Shown: positions 32,847 through 43,760 of the stretch, piece by piece
How the letters are laid out: each line of letters begins with the position of its first letter
How positions within the stretch are numbered: position 1 is the first letter of the stretch
Assembly: GCA_933822405.4 (NCBI GenBank)
Contig: CAKOGP040000069.1
Span: 32,726 to 96,725, forward strand
Length of the DNA: 64,000 nucleotides
From: Cylindrotheca closterium
Taxonomy: Eukaryota > Bacillariophyta > Bacillariophyceae > Bacillariales > Bacillariaceae
Reading direction: 5' to 3'
Notes under the pieces: generated by a model
The model's input: the letters and a program-made list of their open reading frames with translations, nothing else
The model's database searches: none
Told to the model about the DNA's origin: nothing
Program-made: the position numbers and the translations under genes

Positions 32847-34202
32847 ATGCCAGACCTTTCAGATCGATTGCGAACGTTGGATTCCCACAGTTTTGTGTCC
32901 AAGGAATTCCGAGTATACACCTTGCAAGGAGCGATCCTGTCCATTGTCACGTTAAGTTGTGAGTCAGTAATGCCAATCAATCGCGGCGGAATGTGATGAA
33001 TTGAATGATTCCTTCCTTCTTTCCTTCCTTCCTTCCTTCTTACCACCAAATTCCTTGCTTTCTCTCTATTTAAAAAAAAAGCAATTTTCTACTTGTTGTG
33101 GACCGAAATGAGATATAATTTTCAAACCATCATTACGGAACGAGTTCATGTGAATGGAACCTCCAGTCGAGGATTGGAAGTTGATTTTGATATTACTTTA
33201 CCCAATATACCCTGCAATTTACTGAGCATTGATGCCAATGATCCCACGGGACAAACCCAATCGTTGCATTTGGACAAATCGCATCATGTGTGGAAACATC
33301 GCGTCAAGGTGGACGAACTCACGGGGGCCTTGGAATTTCGAGGACGACGGGCCAAATTGGAACCGGGGAGTACCTTTTTGGAAGAGGAACATTTCAAGAC
33401 GGCCTTGAACGAAATGGAAGTCAAATTCAATGAAGACGACGAGTCCTCGGACGAAGAGGAATGTGGTAGCTGTTATGGTGCGGGAGAAGAGGACGAATGT
33501 TGCAACACTTGCGAAGATGTCAAACGAACCTACCAAAAGAAAGGATGGCAACTCAAAGATATCAAGAATGTCAAGCAATGTCAACATGAAGTCAAGAAAG
33601 GAAACGAGGAAGGCGAAGGCTGCAACGTACACGGACTCGTTGCCTTGGATTCGGGTGGTGGGAACTTTCATTTGGCACCGAGTCGGGAGATGACAGATGC
33701 TATATCGGACGAGTCCGGTGGCGCCAAGGATATGAATGAGTGGTTCAATACCATGATTCACCGAGCATTTGAGAATTGGAATGTTACCCACACCATGCAC
33801 CACATACGATTTGGGGATAGCTATCCTGGACATGTACACCAATTGGATGGAAAGACTCGGGCCATTACCGATGGTCACGGTATGTACCAATATTACTTCA
33901 AGATTGTTCCAACGCGGTATATTTTCTTGAACGGAACCACCATTCAAACCAATCAATACAGTGTGACGGAACATTTGCGTCACGTGAATCCAGGAAGCAG
34001 CCGAGGTTTGCCCGGGATCTTCTTTTTCTACGAAGTGTCACCCTTGCATGTGGAAATTGTCGAAGGCTACCGAAAGGGATGGGTGGCCTTTTTCACATCC
34101 GTCTGTGCCATTATTGGAGGAGTGGTCACGACCATGGGAATGTTGGATCAATTTTTGTATTCCCGACGAGGCGCTTCAAGTACAAATGGTCTAGTTCTGT
34201 AG
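32847..34202 (+). CDS. ERGIC3/Erv46-like cargo receptor
   Basis: Exons 32847-32958 and 33082-34202 give 410 aa. The short first exon encodes the cytosolic start (LSDRLRTLDSHSFVSKEFRV) and most of the first membrane helix. The second exon continues YLLWTEMRYNFQT and the luminal domain, which starts VDFDITLPNIPCNLLSIDA, as in the Erv41/46 family. A Cys cluster (CGSCYGAGEEDECCNTCEDV) is typical of the Erv46/ERGIC3 branch. The second helix near the C-terminus is VAFFTSVCAIIGGVVTTMGM. Erv46 works with Erv41 to retrieve escaped ER proteins and cycles between ER and Golgi. The end (SSTNGLVL) lacks a dilysine signal. The intron has a TTCC-rich tract before an A-rich acceptor. Confidence 0.9.
33008..33041. 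repeat. TTCC-rich low-complexity tract in intron
   Basis: Runs of TTCC and TTCT in the ERGIC3-like intron, upstream of a second pyrimidine stretch and an A9G acceptor. Confidence 0.7.
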
Positions 34203-34417
34203 TACGGTAGGACTGATTAGTGGGTGATTGATATTGTATTGGTGCTGTACTACTGTATAGAAACTATATTACAATACTTTTAAGTTACTTTCCGATTGGA
34301 TGGCTTTGCCAGTATGCGCACGGTTGATTTCGTTGAAGGCTGGATTTGATATATATATATAAGAATGCATCGTGTCGATCACGGCGTGTTTACTCCTACT
34401 ACAACGTGGACGAGAGA

Positions 34418-34849
34418 ATGCATGCTAGATGGAATCTAAAAAGGATGGCAGCACAAGCAATGCCCTCAGACGACCAAGTCCAGACGAGAATGGAAAAGGA
34501 AGCGAGGACGTTGCGTGCGGGTGCTATCATTGAATACTATGATCCCATTGGTGTTTGTGGTGACAGCCAATGGTTCCGACGTTCTGTGATTATTGGTGTA
34601 GAGCAAGAGCATAGGACTTGCATCATCCTCAACAGTGGACCTGCATTGGGGGGATTCGATCGCGTCAAACGGATTGGAAGTATCATGCCGGATGGTCAGG
34701 TCATTGCCTCCGAGGGCGGTGTTTACATGGATGTGAAAGATTATCACCTTGTGGAAAGTCATTTTGAAGGAACGGGAAAACAAGGCAGGAACTTTCTAGC
34801 AGAAGTCAAAGCTGAGGTAGACTGCTTTTGGAATAACAACAACGAGTAA
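34418..34849 (+). CDS. Small hypothetical protein
   Basis: 143 aa from ATG 34418 (an inner ATG at 34445 is also possible). The frame extends back to a TTG in an AT-dinucleotide stretch, which may instead be a TATA-like promoter (about 34350-34362). The body shows AGAIIEYYDPIGVCGDSQWF, GSIMPDGQVIASEGGVYMDV and a Trp/Asn-rich end. The spacing of small beta-strand-like segments would suit a Tudor or SH3-like barrel, but I cannot name a family. No signal peptide or helix is seen. It is probably a real gene because of codon regularity and its place between two conserved genes. Confidence 0.5.
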   Translation: MHARWNLKRMAAQAMPSDDQVQTRMEKEARTLRAGAIIEYYDPIGVCGDSQWFRRSVIIGVEQEHRTCIILNSGPALGGFDRVKRIGSIMPDGQVIASEGGVYMDVKDYHLVESHFEGTGKQGRNFLAEVKAEVDCFWNNNNE

Positions 34850-34962
34850 TCTAGATCACTGAATTATGCACCGATAGTTGGACGCTCGAGGAACATCTGC
34901 TACTAGTGGACTAGTAGAGTAATATTGTAGGAGTCCCAATGGTATTTCGCTCAAGACATCTC

Positions 34963-35365
34963 TCAAGAAAAATCTAAAAGTAGTTCCACTGCAACCTTTG
35001 TAATGTGGTCTGCTCGAATATTTGCAAGTCCTCCATTCGCTGCGTCTTCCACGGCATCGCACTCGGCCTGTTTATATAGCAACGACGGGAAAATGAACAC
35101 GAATGAATGAATGGGCCAAAGAAAAAGATGATCAAATTGGACTCCAAGATAAACATACCTCCACTGATGCACGAGCTTGAGTCTCCACTACAAATATCCG
35201 AAGCAACTCCGAGATTGCTTTCGCTGTGTCGTTAGGAATTCGTTTCGTGGTTCCTCCATTTGGAGGCGTGTAGGATTGTATCAGTTTCTTTGAAAGCTCC
35301 AAATTGATTCCACTCGCACCATCCATGGTAGAGGAAATGGAAGAATTAATCTCTGATGGAATCAT
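34963..35365 (-). CDS. CENP-X (MHF2) histone-fold protein
   Basis: Exons 35365-35159 and 35067-34963 give 103 aa, close to the usual size of CENP-X. The first exon ends ISELLRIFVVETQARASVEA-like, with the helix LLRIFVVE that marks the family. The second exon gives DHITKVAVELLLDFS, matching the conserved C-terminus ending in LLLDF. CENP-X pairs with CENP-S as a histone-fold dimer at kinetochores and with FANCM at DNA crosslinks. The 91-nt intron is GT-AG and in phase. Its upstream region is shared with the EFL gene (about 325 bp between start codons). Confidence 0.85.
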
Positions 35366-35691
35366 GATGGTGTAGTTTCTCGCTGTAAAAGTAGCCTACT
35401 AGAAGCTGTCTTCATTCAGTGTTGTTGTCGTTCAAAATTTTCGGCACTGTAGTCGCATGATTCAAATCACTTGGAACTGCTTCGACTTCTTCGAACCTCT
35501 CTCAAATCAGCATCACTTTCATGCAAACCCGGATGATGAACCCTGCAGAACCATTTCGAAACCCGGATGAACACCCGGATGAACCCCAACACAAACCCAA
35601 ACTCTCCTCACAATTTACAAATCGACAGATTTGCAAGACAATTCAAGACTCACCAAAAGACTTCCATCTAAAAGCAAAGAAAATATCTATC

Positions 35692-37062
35692 ATGGCATCC
35701 GAAAAGGAACACCTCTCTCTTGTGGTGACCGGACACGTCGATGCTGGAAAGAGTACAACAACGGGACATCTCATCTTCAAGCAGGGTGGCATCTCGGAAC
35801 GCGAGATGCAAAAGCTCCAGGCCGCTGCCGAAGAGAATGGAAAGTCTTCCTTCGGATTCGCCTACTTCCTTGATACCAACAAGGAAGAACGTGAGCGTGG
35901 TGTCACCATCCAGTCCAATACAAAGGACTTTTACACTGACAAATACCACTATACCATCGTCGATGCTCCCGGTCACAAGGATTACATCAAGAATATGATT
36001 ACGGGATCCGCGACTGCCGATGTTGGTCTATTGCTCGTCCCCGCCGAAAAAGGAGGTTTCGAGTCCGCCATTGCTAAGGCCGATCCCAAAATGGGGGTCG
36101 AAGAAGGGCAAACTCGTCAACATGCCCGCCTCTTGTATTTGCTCGGCGTGGAGCAAATCATTGTGGGTGTCAACAAGATGGACTCTTGCAACTGGTCTGA
36201 GGATCGCTTCAACGAAATCAAGGAAGAATTCAGCAAGATGCTCCAATTGATTGGATACAAGCCCAAGAAGGTTCCATTCATTCCATACTCTGGTTTCCAC
36301 GGAGACAACCTTGTCGAAAGATCTGACAAGGCTCCTTGGTACAAGGGCTGGTCCGCCAACTTGGGCCCCAAGCAAAAGGTGACTGGCTTTACCATTGTGG
36401 ATGCATTGAATGATTTCTTCCGTCCACCCCAGCGCTTCCCTCAAGCTCCATTGCGAGTCCCCATTTCCAACATCTACAACATCAAGGGAGTTGGCCAAAT
36501 CATTGCTGGCACCATTGAGCAAGGAACCATCCGTCCCGGTGATATCGTCGGAATTGCTCCATCTGGACTTACTGGAAAGAAAGTCTTTTCGATTGAACAA
36601 CACAGGAAGGTCTTGGATTCTGCTGGACCTGGAAACTCAGTGGGAATATCCATCAAGGGTATTGCCAAGGATGAAAAGGTCAATGCCGGAGACATCATTT
36701 ATCTCGAGAAGGAAGGATCCTTGGCTCCCGTCAAGAGTTTCACCGCCATGGTGGCAGTCCAAGAGCATCCAGGTGTCTTGAAGCCAGGATACACTCCTAT
36801 CATTTTTTCTCGTACTGCCAAGGTTGCTTGCAAAATCACCAAGATTCTATGGAAGCAATCCAAGAAGACTGGTGGTGCCAAAGTGGAGAATCCTACAGAG
36901 TTGTCTCAATTTGAGAACGCTGAGGTCGAATTCGAGCCTACCGCACCCTTGTTCTTGGAGCCATTCGAACAGTGCGCCGCATTGGGACGCATTGCTGTGA
37001 TGGATTCCAACCGCTTGAAGATGCTTGGAAAGGTTACTGGTGTCACAAGCAAGGAGATATAA
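35692..37062 (+). CDS. EFL: EF-1alpha-like translation GTPase (EFL)
   Basis: 456 aa from ATG 35692; the frame is open upstream but that part is Pro-rich and non-conserved. G1 is [17 protein letters not shown]3 [16 protein letters not shown]4 NKMD, and domain 2/3 blocks SGIY-like [19 protein letters not shown] and [15 protein letters not shown] are present. The switch I region reads [20 protein letters not shown], and [12 protein letters not shown] replaces the canonical EF-1alpha GGIDKRTIEKFE. These are EFL features, not EF-1alpha features. EFL brings aminoacyl-tRNA to the ribosome in lineages that lack or have reduced EF-1alpha. Codon use is strongly biased, as expected for high expression. 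Short echoes of its 3' end occur at 37129 and 39805. Confidence 0.88.
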   Translation: MASEKEHLSLVVTGHVDAGKSTTTGHLIFKQGGISEREMQKLQAAAEENGKSSFGFAYFLDTNKEERERGVTIQSNTKDFYTDKYHYTIVDAPGHKDYIKNMITGSATADVGLLLVPAEKGGFESAIAKADPKMGVEEGQTRQHARLLYLLGVEQIIVGVNKMDSCNWSEDRFNEIKEEFSKMLQLIGYKPKKVPFIPYSGFHGDNLVERSDKAPWYKGWSANLGPKQKVTGFTIVDALNDFFRPPQRFPQAPLRVPISNIYNIKGVGQIIAGTIEQGTIRPGDIVGIAPSGLTGKKVFSIEQHRKVLDSAGPGNSVGISIKGIAKDEKVNAGDIIYLEKEGSLAPVKSFTAMVAVQEHPGVLKPGYTPIIFSRTAKVACKITKILWKQSKKTGGAKVENPTELSQFENAEVEFEPTAPLFLEPFEQCAALGRIAVMDSNRLKMLGKVTGVTSKEI

Positions 37063-38166
37063 CATATAGCGTCAGGAGGAATCAGTACCCATAGTGGTAT
37101 TACTCTCAGCTTAAAGAGAACAAGTCAGCACAAGCAAGGAGATATAGCACATAGCACTAGAATGAGTACCCAGTACCGCTTTTGCCGCAATATAATGTAA
37201 CAAATAGACTTGACCATCGAGTCATATTATGGTGATATTGATGATATTCCTTCACGCACGGATTTATACTACATCTGAGCCTGCGGATTGCTCGGATTCG
37301 TTGTGCGATGTTCGAGTGCTCCACTATTCTAAGAAGTCTACACACACGCTCCGGGGTCTGCAGATTTCAGATCACAGTAGCCCAGTGGATCGAGACTGGT
37401 GTCTTGTAGATTGTACCGGTAGACTTGGTTTGGGCCTTGATTTGGGCTAACAGTTGTTACTTGAAGGCCGTCAGACCGTCGTCAGTAGAATGATAGAATC
37501 CAACCTTACTTTTATGATCCAATCAAGTCCAATGATTCGTTCTCGATCTTTCGTCTACGTTTTAGGTTAGAGTAAGTCATTCATAATATCTGTTTCTTTG
37601 AATATGGAAAAACACCAATACGAGCGCACAAGCGAAAGGCGCAAATCGGCTATCTTCGACACCGTACTATGTAGGTACTCTATAGTTTCTAGTATACTTC
37701 CATTCCTTCTTCTTGTTTCTCCCTTAACCACAAATGAGTCAACGCGACGATTGGAAGAGTGGTTCAGTCAAAAATTTGCGCATTTCATGTGTTCCTACCG
37801 ACGTTTCAGAGATAGAGAACGGAAATGACTCTAAGTTCCAGCACCGTGCATTGTGATTGCCAAAGCAAAGCAACTGATTGGCTCGAAGGGATCGACGAAG
37901 GTGATCAGAGCAAGGATGATCAGAGGGGTTGAAGGTACGTACGGTACCAGGTAACTGGGACCATGTGGTACCAACGTGTCCTCAAGCTTTCTTCGGAGAT
38001 ACTGATAGGTACGTGCCGGCGTGGTACAATAAGATTCTGACGGAAATGACTTTTCGTGCAGAAACTCTTGCCGCCAGGTATCTTACGGTACAGTAAAATA
38101 GAATGATATAGTGTGCTACGACGTATTAATGTCTCAAAATGGTTTTTAATGAGTTGGTAGTACTCG
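37063..38166. other. Intergenic region downstream of EFL
   Basis: 1.1 kb with the EFL 3' UTR, the echo at 37129 and several GGTACC/GTACGTAC-rich motifs near 37935-38020. A 76-codon open frame at 37598 has no recognisable content. No gene is supported. Confidence 0.4.
37129..37172 (+). repeat. Local echo of the EFL 3' end
   Basis: CACAAGCAAGGAGATATAGC followed by ACATAGCAC and GAGTACCCAGTACC repeats the last EFL codons and start of its 3' UTR (37043 onward), about 86 bp away. Confidence 0.6.
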
Positions 38167-38784
38167 TCATGCCGCCCTTGCACCTCGATGGACCATGATA
38201 ACAGCTGCGCTGTTCACATTCAGTGTTCGTTTTTGGCTGAAAGGGCTTTTCAAAACAGACTCCTCTGCAGACTTGATCATTGAAACTGCTCCTGTAGTAG
38301 TCGAATCGACATTTTCGATCTCCTCTTCATCGGCGTAGAGATAAGCATCTGCGTCTTTTCGGTCTTGGTTACCAATAGCTTGAGCCCACATTTGGCTGCT
38401 GGAGCTAGTTTCTCTGTATGCTTCTGAAATGGCTCGATCATCGACTTGTTCGTTCTCGTTCCATTGCCTTGCTTGCTCATTCAGTACTGCTGCGAACGCA
38501 GCTGTTCTTGTTTTCTTTTTAATAATGGACCCCAGCGTTGTATGTGCTTCAAGACCTCGAGTGCAATACTTTTGGCCGTTCTTGGTCCCTCCACATTTTT
38601 CCATTTTTTGCAGTACTTTAAAGCAGTGTTGGGTGATTTTTTGCCTGTCGTCTTCATCATACCACGTAGCTGAGATCTCGCTGGGGGTATAATCATAAAT
38701 GCTCAAGATCTCTACAGCTTGGACAGCTGGGTTGATGGTAACTCCTCTCTTGAGTGTGGTTGTCATGGCGGACTGTGGTTTCAT
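38167..38784 (-). CDS. Diatom-type conserved hypothetical protein
   Basis: 205 aa from ATG 38784 (an inner ATG at 38766 is also possible). Near the N-terminus it reads VEILSIYDYTPSEISATWYD, then KYCTRGLEAHTT, later AAFAAVLNEQARQWNENEQV and AISEAYRETSSSSQMWAQAI with a final acidic/Ser region. The order 'WY ... RGLE ... VLxEQ ... Q ... A..Y ... A...G..D' recurs in many uncharacterised diatom proteins that I remember as a large family, but no domain name is known to me. No signal peptide or helix was found. It is predicted to be soluble and helical. Function unknown. Confidence 0.6.
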   Translation of the reverse strand: MKPQSAMTTTLKRGVTINPAVQAVEILSIYDYTPSEISATWYDEDDRQKITQHCFKVLQKMEKCGGTKNGQKYCTRGLEAHTTLGSIIKKKTRTAAFAAVLNEQARQWNENEQVDDRAISEAYRETSSSSQMWAQAIGNQDRKDADAYLYADEEEIENVDSTTTGAVSMIKSAEESVLKSPFSQKRTLNVNSAAVIMVHRGARAA

Positions 38785-39931
38785 GGGATTATAAACTTGT
38801 GACACCAAAAGGAAACTGACAGTTGAAAGTTTTTCAATGAGTCAACAAGTCATTCAGAAGTGGGGTGATCAAAGATATTGCATACTGCATTGATCTTTAT
38901 GTACTTCATGACCTCTATTCCTCATGTCCACCCTTCGCTTTTTTCGCAAAGTTCTCAAGCGCTCTCAAGCGCTCTCAAATGATACGGCCACGAATTTGGA
39001 CAATTATAGCGAGCAGATGGTCATGTTCTCGGAATAACTCACTACATTTATAGTGGAACGCTCCGTCCGTTCCGATTGAACCACGCGCGCAGCACGACTT
39101 TGATCACACAGCGAATATCATCTGCCGTTTGTTTGAAGTGATTTATGTACGAATAACAAACCGTACATGTATATGGTAAAACCTGGCTGATGAGATACTG
39201 TAGAAGTGGTGCAGTCCAGGAATAGGGATGGGGCAAGAAATCAAGCTACCAAACAGACTAGAGACGGAAAACATCCAACGCACAGCTAGTGTCGAATTGC
39301 GACATGAAGAAAGCAACCACCGATGCCGAACATTGCTGCAGCTGCAACAAATCAATTTATTATTTTTTGGAAAGCTACTAAACTGCATATTGCGACCGTG
39401 AGTGTTGTTCTTGCATGAGGTGCTCTCCAGACCTGATTTCCAGCGCAAAGAAAGACATTGTTTCAACTGCCAGTCCAAAGTCGCGGATTACAACTGCCAT
39501 CAGTGCAAGTTTGCTTCAGGAGAGTCATGGCAACTGGCCACATCATCCACAGATGCGATACACGATAATGAATGTGATGAAAAGCTGGACCCCATTCGAT
39601 ACTTCCGTGATAAGATTAGCAACTCATCAAAAGGAGGAAAGGACGCTTGCGTCACATTGCGGCCTTTGCTGGATTCATAGAAGATGACAATTTGGCGCCA
39701 ATTTCTGTCACAATGCCTTTGGCAGGAGTCGATGCATGTAGTAAAGAACAAGTGCAAGGCATCACTGCTATTCCATTACATCCTTATGCAGAAAGGCGAC
39801 AACGAAGGTCACTGGCGTCACAAGCAAGGAGATATAGCATGTAGCACCGGGACTCTGCACCCATAGTACCTATTTAGTCCATCTACCGTGCTTCATAGTC
39901 TTTCTAGTATCCATCATTCTTTGTTTCGATA
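38785..39931. other. Intergenic region with EFL 3'-end echo
   Basis: 1.15 kb. Open frames at 39402-39687 (some Cys) have no family signature. Near its right end (39805-39868) lies a copy of the EFL stop region. Otherwise nothing was recognised. Confidence 0.4.
39805..39868 (+). repeat. Distant copy of the EFL coding end and 3' UTR
   Basis: GAAGGTCACTGGCGTCACAA and then GCAAGGAGATATAGC copy the last ten EFL codons with synonymous-type changes, followed by a matching TGCACCCATAGTACC stretch. The upstream coding part is absent, so this is a 3' fragment of an EFL gene copy. Confidence 0.65.
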
Positions 39932-41341
39932 TCACCAACTGATGGCAGTTTCATTGCTGATTGAATCATCATTGTCTCCATTATTGCTGAAAAATGGCAC
40001 CATGGGAGCTCGATTCTGCTTGACAAATGGGAGGATACTATTGATGATTGTATGAGAACCACATTGCACAAAGCATTCTTTTCGTAGTTCCGGATCATCG
40101 AGACTAGCATCATTCGTGTTTGGGTTGTCTTCTCTCCAGGATTTCATCTTGGCCTTCCATAGTGCCAGTTCCAAAAGCGATGTAGCCTCCATCAGCTCGA
40201 GAGACTCGAACATGGATATTATTTCATCAATTCGAAAAATTCTGTCCTCTCGAGTCAATGTATTCGTGTAGTCCACTATCACTGATCGCAAGGCGGATCG
40301 CCAGTCTTCAAGGCCCAATGATTGTATGGGCTTGGAATACAGTATGGTGAGAACGCCATTGTGGAAATCACTATCTTGAGTGCAATTGGATGCTAGTGCG
40401 AGAAGATGTCCAGGTGTTTTTCTCAGAGCGTCATATTCTTTGTACCAACAAGCTTTATCATTTGTCAGTAGCAGGTGTTCAATCTTTTCGGCAATAATTT
40501 CTTGGCTCTCATAGGAAATTGAATAGCAGAGTTTGTGCAGCGGCAGGTCATCGAAGCGATGCTTGAGAAACTCCGTCATGGCTTCGTCATAATCAGGTGG
40601 CAAATTACCGGCCAGGTTCTCGGCCAGCTGGGGGCACAATCGAAAGGTATCGCTCTGCACCAAGGTATCGCTGGGAATGGCAATATTTTGGAGTTCGTAA
40701 CAGCCGCGAAAGGCAGCTGCGTTGATCTCGCGGAGCAGGGATCTTTCCAATGCAATCTCTACCGTTTGAATTTTGGAGCAGTTGGTAAAGGCTCGCTGCC
40801 CAATCTTGGTCACTGTCGAAGGAATGTGAACTATCTCCAACGAGTTGCACATTTTAAAGGCATTGTCCATGATAACTTCCAAACCTTCAGGAAATTCCAC
40901 ATTGATCAGCTGCTTGCAGTCGAAGAAGGCACAAGTTTCAATCACCTTGATGGTAGCAGGCAGCAATATCTCCTTTAGCGACAAGCAATAGGCGAAGGCG
41001 TAGCCTCCAATGGTTTTCAGTTGGGTTTGGACCAGTGAAATACTGGTCAGCGATTCGCACCAAAAGAAGGCATGGCTGTTGATCTGATTGACTGTCTTTG
41101 GAATTGCAATTCTTTTCAGCTTGATACAATTATAGAAAGCCTGGCTTCGAATGATGCGTAGCCTTGACGTGAGAGGAGCATCAACTTCTACCAAGGCTTC
41201 ACATCCATAGAAGCCATACTTTTCTATTAGATCCGTTTCGGGTTGCAGAGTCACGTGTGTGATATCTCTTGGAATGTCCACCTGGGCGTCACTGGGGCCC
41301 ACGGTGACCCATTTACTATCCTCTTCTCTAGTGGTTGCCAT
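39932..41341 (-). CDS. BspA-like LRR_5 protein
   Basis: 469 aa from ATG 41341 (the frame extends to a GTG at 41353). Eight or so LRR_5 units run from about residue 25 to 230 (for example LRIIRSQAFYNCIKLKRIAI and VIETCAFFDCKQLINVEFPE). The C-terminal half includes LPLHKLCYSISYESQEIIAE, and TPGHLLALASN in the place of an ankyrin unit, then LLELALWKAKMKSW and CGSHTIINSILPFV. This order matches the gene at 27124-29094 and its broken copy, so all three belong to one family. There is no signal peptide. A role as an intracellular scaffold is a guess. Confidence 0.8.
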   Translation of the reverse strand: MATTREEDSKWVTVGPSDAQVDIPRDITHVTLQPETDLIEKYGFYGCEALVEVDAPLTSRLRIIRSQAFYNCIKLKRIAIPKTVNQINSHAFFWCESLTSISLVQTQLKTIGGYAFAYCLSLKEILLPATIKVIETCAFFDCKQLINVEFPEGLEVIMDNAFKMCNSLEIVHIPSTVTKIGQRAFTNCSKIQTVEIALERSLLREINAAAFRGCYELQNIAIPSDTLVQSDTFRLCPQLAENLAGNLPPDYDEAMTEFLKHRFDDLPLHKLCYSISYESQEIIAEKIEHLLLTNDKACWYKEYDALRKTPGHLLALASNCTQDSDFHNGVLTILYSKPIQSLGLEDWRSALRSVIVDYTNTLTREDRIFRIDEIISMFESLELMEATSLLELALWKAKMKSWREDNPNTNDASLDDPELRKECFVQCGSHTIINSILPFVKQNRAPMVPFFSNNGDNDDSISNETAISW

Positions 41342-41518
41342 TATCAGAGTCACTGCGCAGTGGAGATGATGAACGGCTGCTCATTTCAAAAATTCAGCTC
41401 TTCTCAGTCGGTGTAGTCGATTTTTAACACAGGTCCTTCCGCCCGTCGCCCGTGACATTCAAAACAAACACAAGACACAAAAAGTTTTCAAAACGCAGGA
41501 TCGAGAAGCTGATAGGCG

Positions 41519-43690
41519 ATGTCGTCGACAATGCTTCGCCATGTTAGTGCAATATCATCACATCGCACCTATCTACATGGCACCCGACGGAGTAGGTCAT
41601 ACCTTCGTTGTGTCAGTGGTAGCCAATTGCCGCCATCGTCGTCATCTTCAATAGGCGGAAGAAAGAGGCACGCCCCTTGGAAACCAACCACTCCATTGTT
41701 GTCCTCAAATCCTGTTCGATGGCATGCCTCAGTATTTACGCGAGGATGGGACGACAAGGAGTGGCATCAACAGGACTTCTTAAAGGATGCAACAGTCAAA
41801 GAAAAAGAATCTTGGTTGCAAGCCATGCTGAAATCTCAACCACAAGATCTGGACGTCCAAGCCTTTTTGATTGTGTTGAACGCGCTAGCGGCTCCCGACC
41901 TTGATGATACGGGAGCCCCGCGACGGGCCGAACATGTGATGAGTCAACTCAAAAGACACTCCGCTTTACATCCAACTCCTGAATGTTACCAGGCTGCCAT
42001 TCAAGCCTGGGCCAATGCCAACAAGGAAAATATTTTGGTGGTTGTCAATCGATCTGAACGATGGTTGAATGAGCTGGTTGCCGAAAGTGAAAATGCACCG
42101 GAACGTATACGACCCACCATTGAATGCTACAATGCCTTTTTGGATGCCTTGACTCGAGGTAGGTCAGGATCCAACAAGCGCAATCAAACTATTGTTCAAT
42201 CGAATGCCGCACAAGCGGAAGGAATCCTGAGGCGCTTGCATTCGGAATTTCATCACTTTGGCGAGGCCGCTACAGTAATACCCAACACTGAAACTTTCAA
42301 CTTTGTCATTCGGGGATGGACTCGATGCAAGCACGATACCATTATTGCCACGAAAGTACTGGCACTGCTACGATTGATGGAGTCCTATCAACGAGAGAAC
42401 CCAACATCGTCTCGGGTGCTTCCAGATACACGTTCATATTCCATGGCCATTGATGCATTTGGGTCAGTGGCAAAAATGAAGGCTCGATACTGTTATGAAG
42501 GGCACGGTTTTACCAGCGATCCTTCCATGAATGGAATTAGTGAATTGGAAGAGGCCCATTCGATTCTCAAGTACATGCACGACTTGCAAGATGCTGGAGT
42601 CAAGGGTGTGGTGCCTACTGCTGTCCCTTACAACATTCTGATTACTGGTTGGGCCGCCATTGCGGCGTATGGACACGAGGATGCACCCTTTAGGGCGGAG
42701 GCAATATTACGAACTATGATTTCACAGAAAGACAATGGTTTTGCGGACCGAGCTCCCGATCGAATATCCTTTGAAAAGGTACGATAGTATTTTTGTTATT
42801 TTGTGCTTGAAGGTAGTTGCAGTAGTACTAAAAATTGGGCATCGGATCTTCTCATTTCTGTTACTCTACAGGTCATGTCCGCATGGGCCAATTCGAAGCA
42901 TCCCAATGCTGGAAAACGAGCGAATTGGTGGCTCAAACGACTCTGGAATGATGCGGAGGTAGACAGCAACGCCGCCCTCCTTCCTACCAAAACTACCTAC
43001 AACATTGTTATGCGGGCACTCGCAAAGACGGATGGGGCTAAGGCAGCCGAAACTCTTTTACTAACATTGGGAGACAAATACAAGGAACAAAAGGAAATGG
43101 ATTTGTGTCCTAATTCGGAATCATTTGCTATTGTAATTCGGACCTGGCTACACAAGGCCAAGAAGGAACGAAAGGTGGAAGATCGGATAGCTGCCCTCCA
43201 GCGGGCCATTGAATGGTTGCAGAGTTTGCAACAAGTAGAAAACGAACAGAATTTGTCCACATCTCCAGAACTTTATTTGGGAGTTTTACGGTGTGCCACC
43301 AAATGTGCTCGCAGGCGAAGAGAGACGCTCAAGTTGGCCACAGAAACCTTTGAGGCCATGAGAAATTCGAGATTTCAATACGACAGTCATCCATATTGCT
43401 TGTTGCTCGAAGTCGGCCTCGATGCCTTGTCAGGCCCAAAAGACGACGACGAACGTACCCTTTTTGTTGAAAACATGTTGGCCGACTGCAGCGAAGATGG
43501 CTTGGTGAGCACTACCTTTCTCCAGGCCATTACCAAAAGCCGCACGTATGCTAGTGGGTGGACCAACGATGCCAAACGAGAACTGATCCATCAACTCTTT
43601 TCCGAACGGCCACTTCCGCCATCGTGGAGTCGAAATGTGTCGAACCCTCGATTGGTCCCCAAATCGAATTATGATGGGCGCATTAGGTAG
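41519..43690 (+). CDS. Pentatricopeptide-repeat protein, probably mitochondrial
   Basis: Exons 41519-42778 and 42872-43690 give 692 aa. The N-terminus is rich in Arg/Ser with few acids (MLRHVSAISSHRTYLHGTRR), consistent with a mitochondrial presequence. The body has helix pairs of the PPR type: TPECYQAAIQAWANANKEN, TIECYNAFLDALTRG, NTETFNFVIRGWTRCKHDT, DTRSYSMAIDAFGSVAKMK, PTKTTYNIVMRALAKTDGAK and NSESFAIVIRTWLHKAKKE. Such proteins bind organelle RNA and act in processing or translation. Spacing between helices is longer than canonical 35 aa, as is usual in diatoms. The 93-nt intron falls just before VMSAWANS, within a repeat. Confidence 0.85.
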
Positions 43691-43760
43691 GTAGTTTTAA
43701 AAACATAACCAATCGAAAGAATACGGAGGGTAGTCTACTCCTTCTTTGGTGGCTAAGATT

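Noticed and set aside
33219..33983. 254-codon frame opposite the ERGIC3-like gene
   Set aside because: Antisense shadow; the plus strand has clear family motifs and splice sites.
36028..36603. Long open frame opposite EFL
   Set aside because: Mirror of a strongly codon-biased gene; no homology.
37598..37828. 76-codon frame downstream of EFL
   Set aside because: No homology, poor start context, AT-rich; chance is more likely.
39402..39687. Two overlapping Cys-containing frames that could be a small zinc-finger gene
   Set aside because: Cys/His spacing (CFNCQS...CHQC) fits no finger well, and the frame lacks a good start; not supported.
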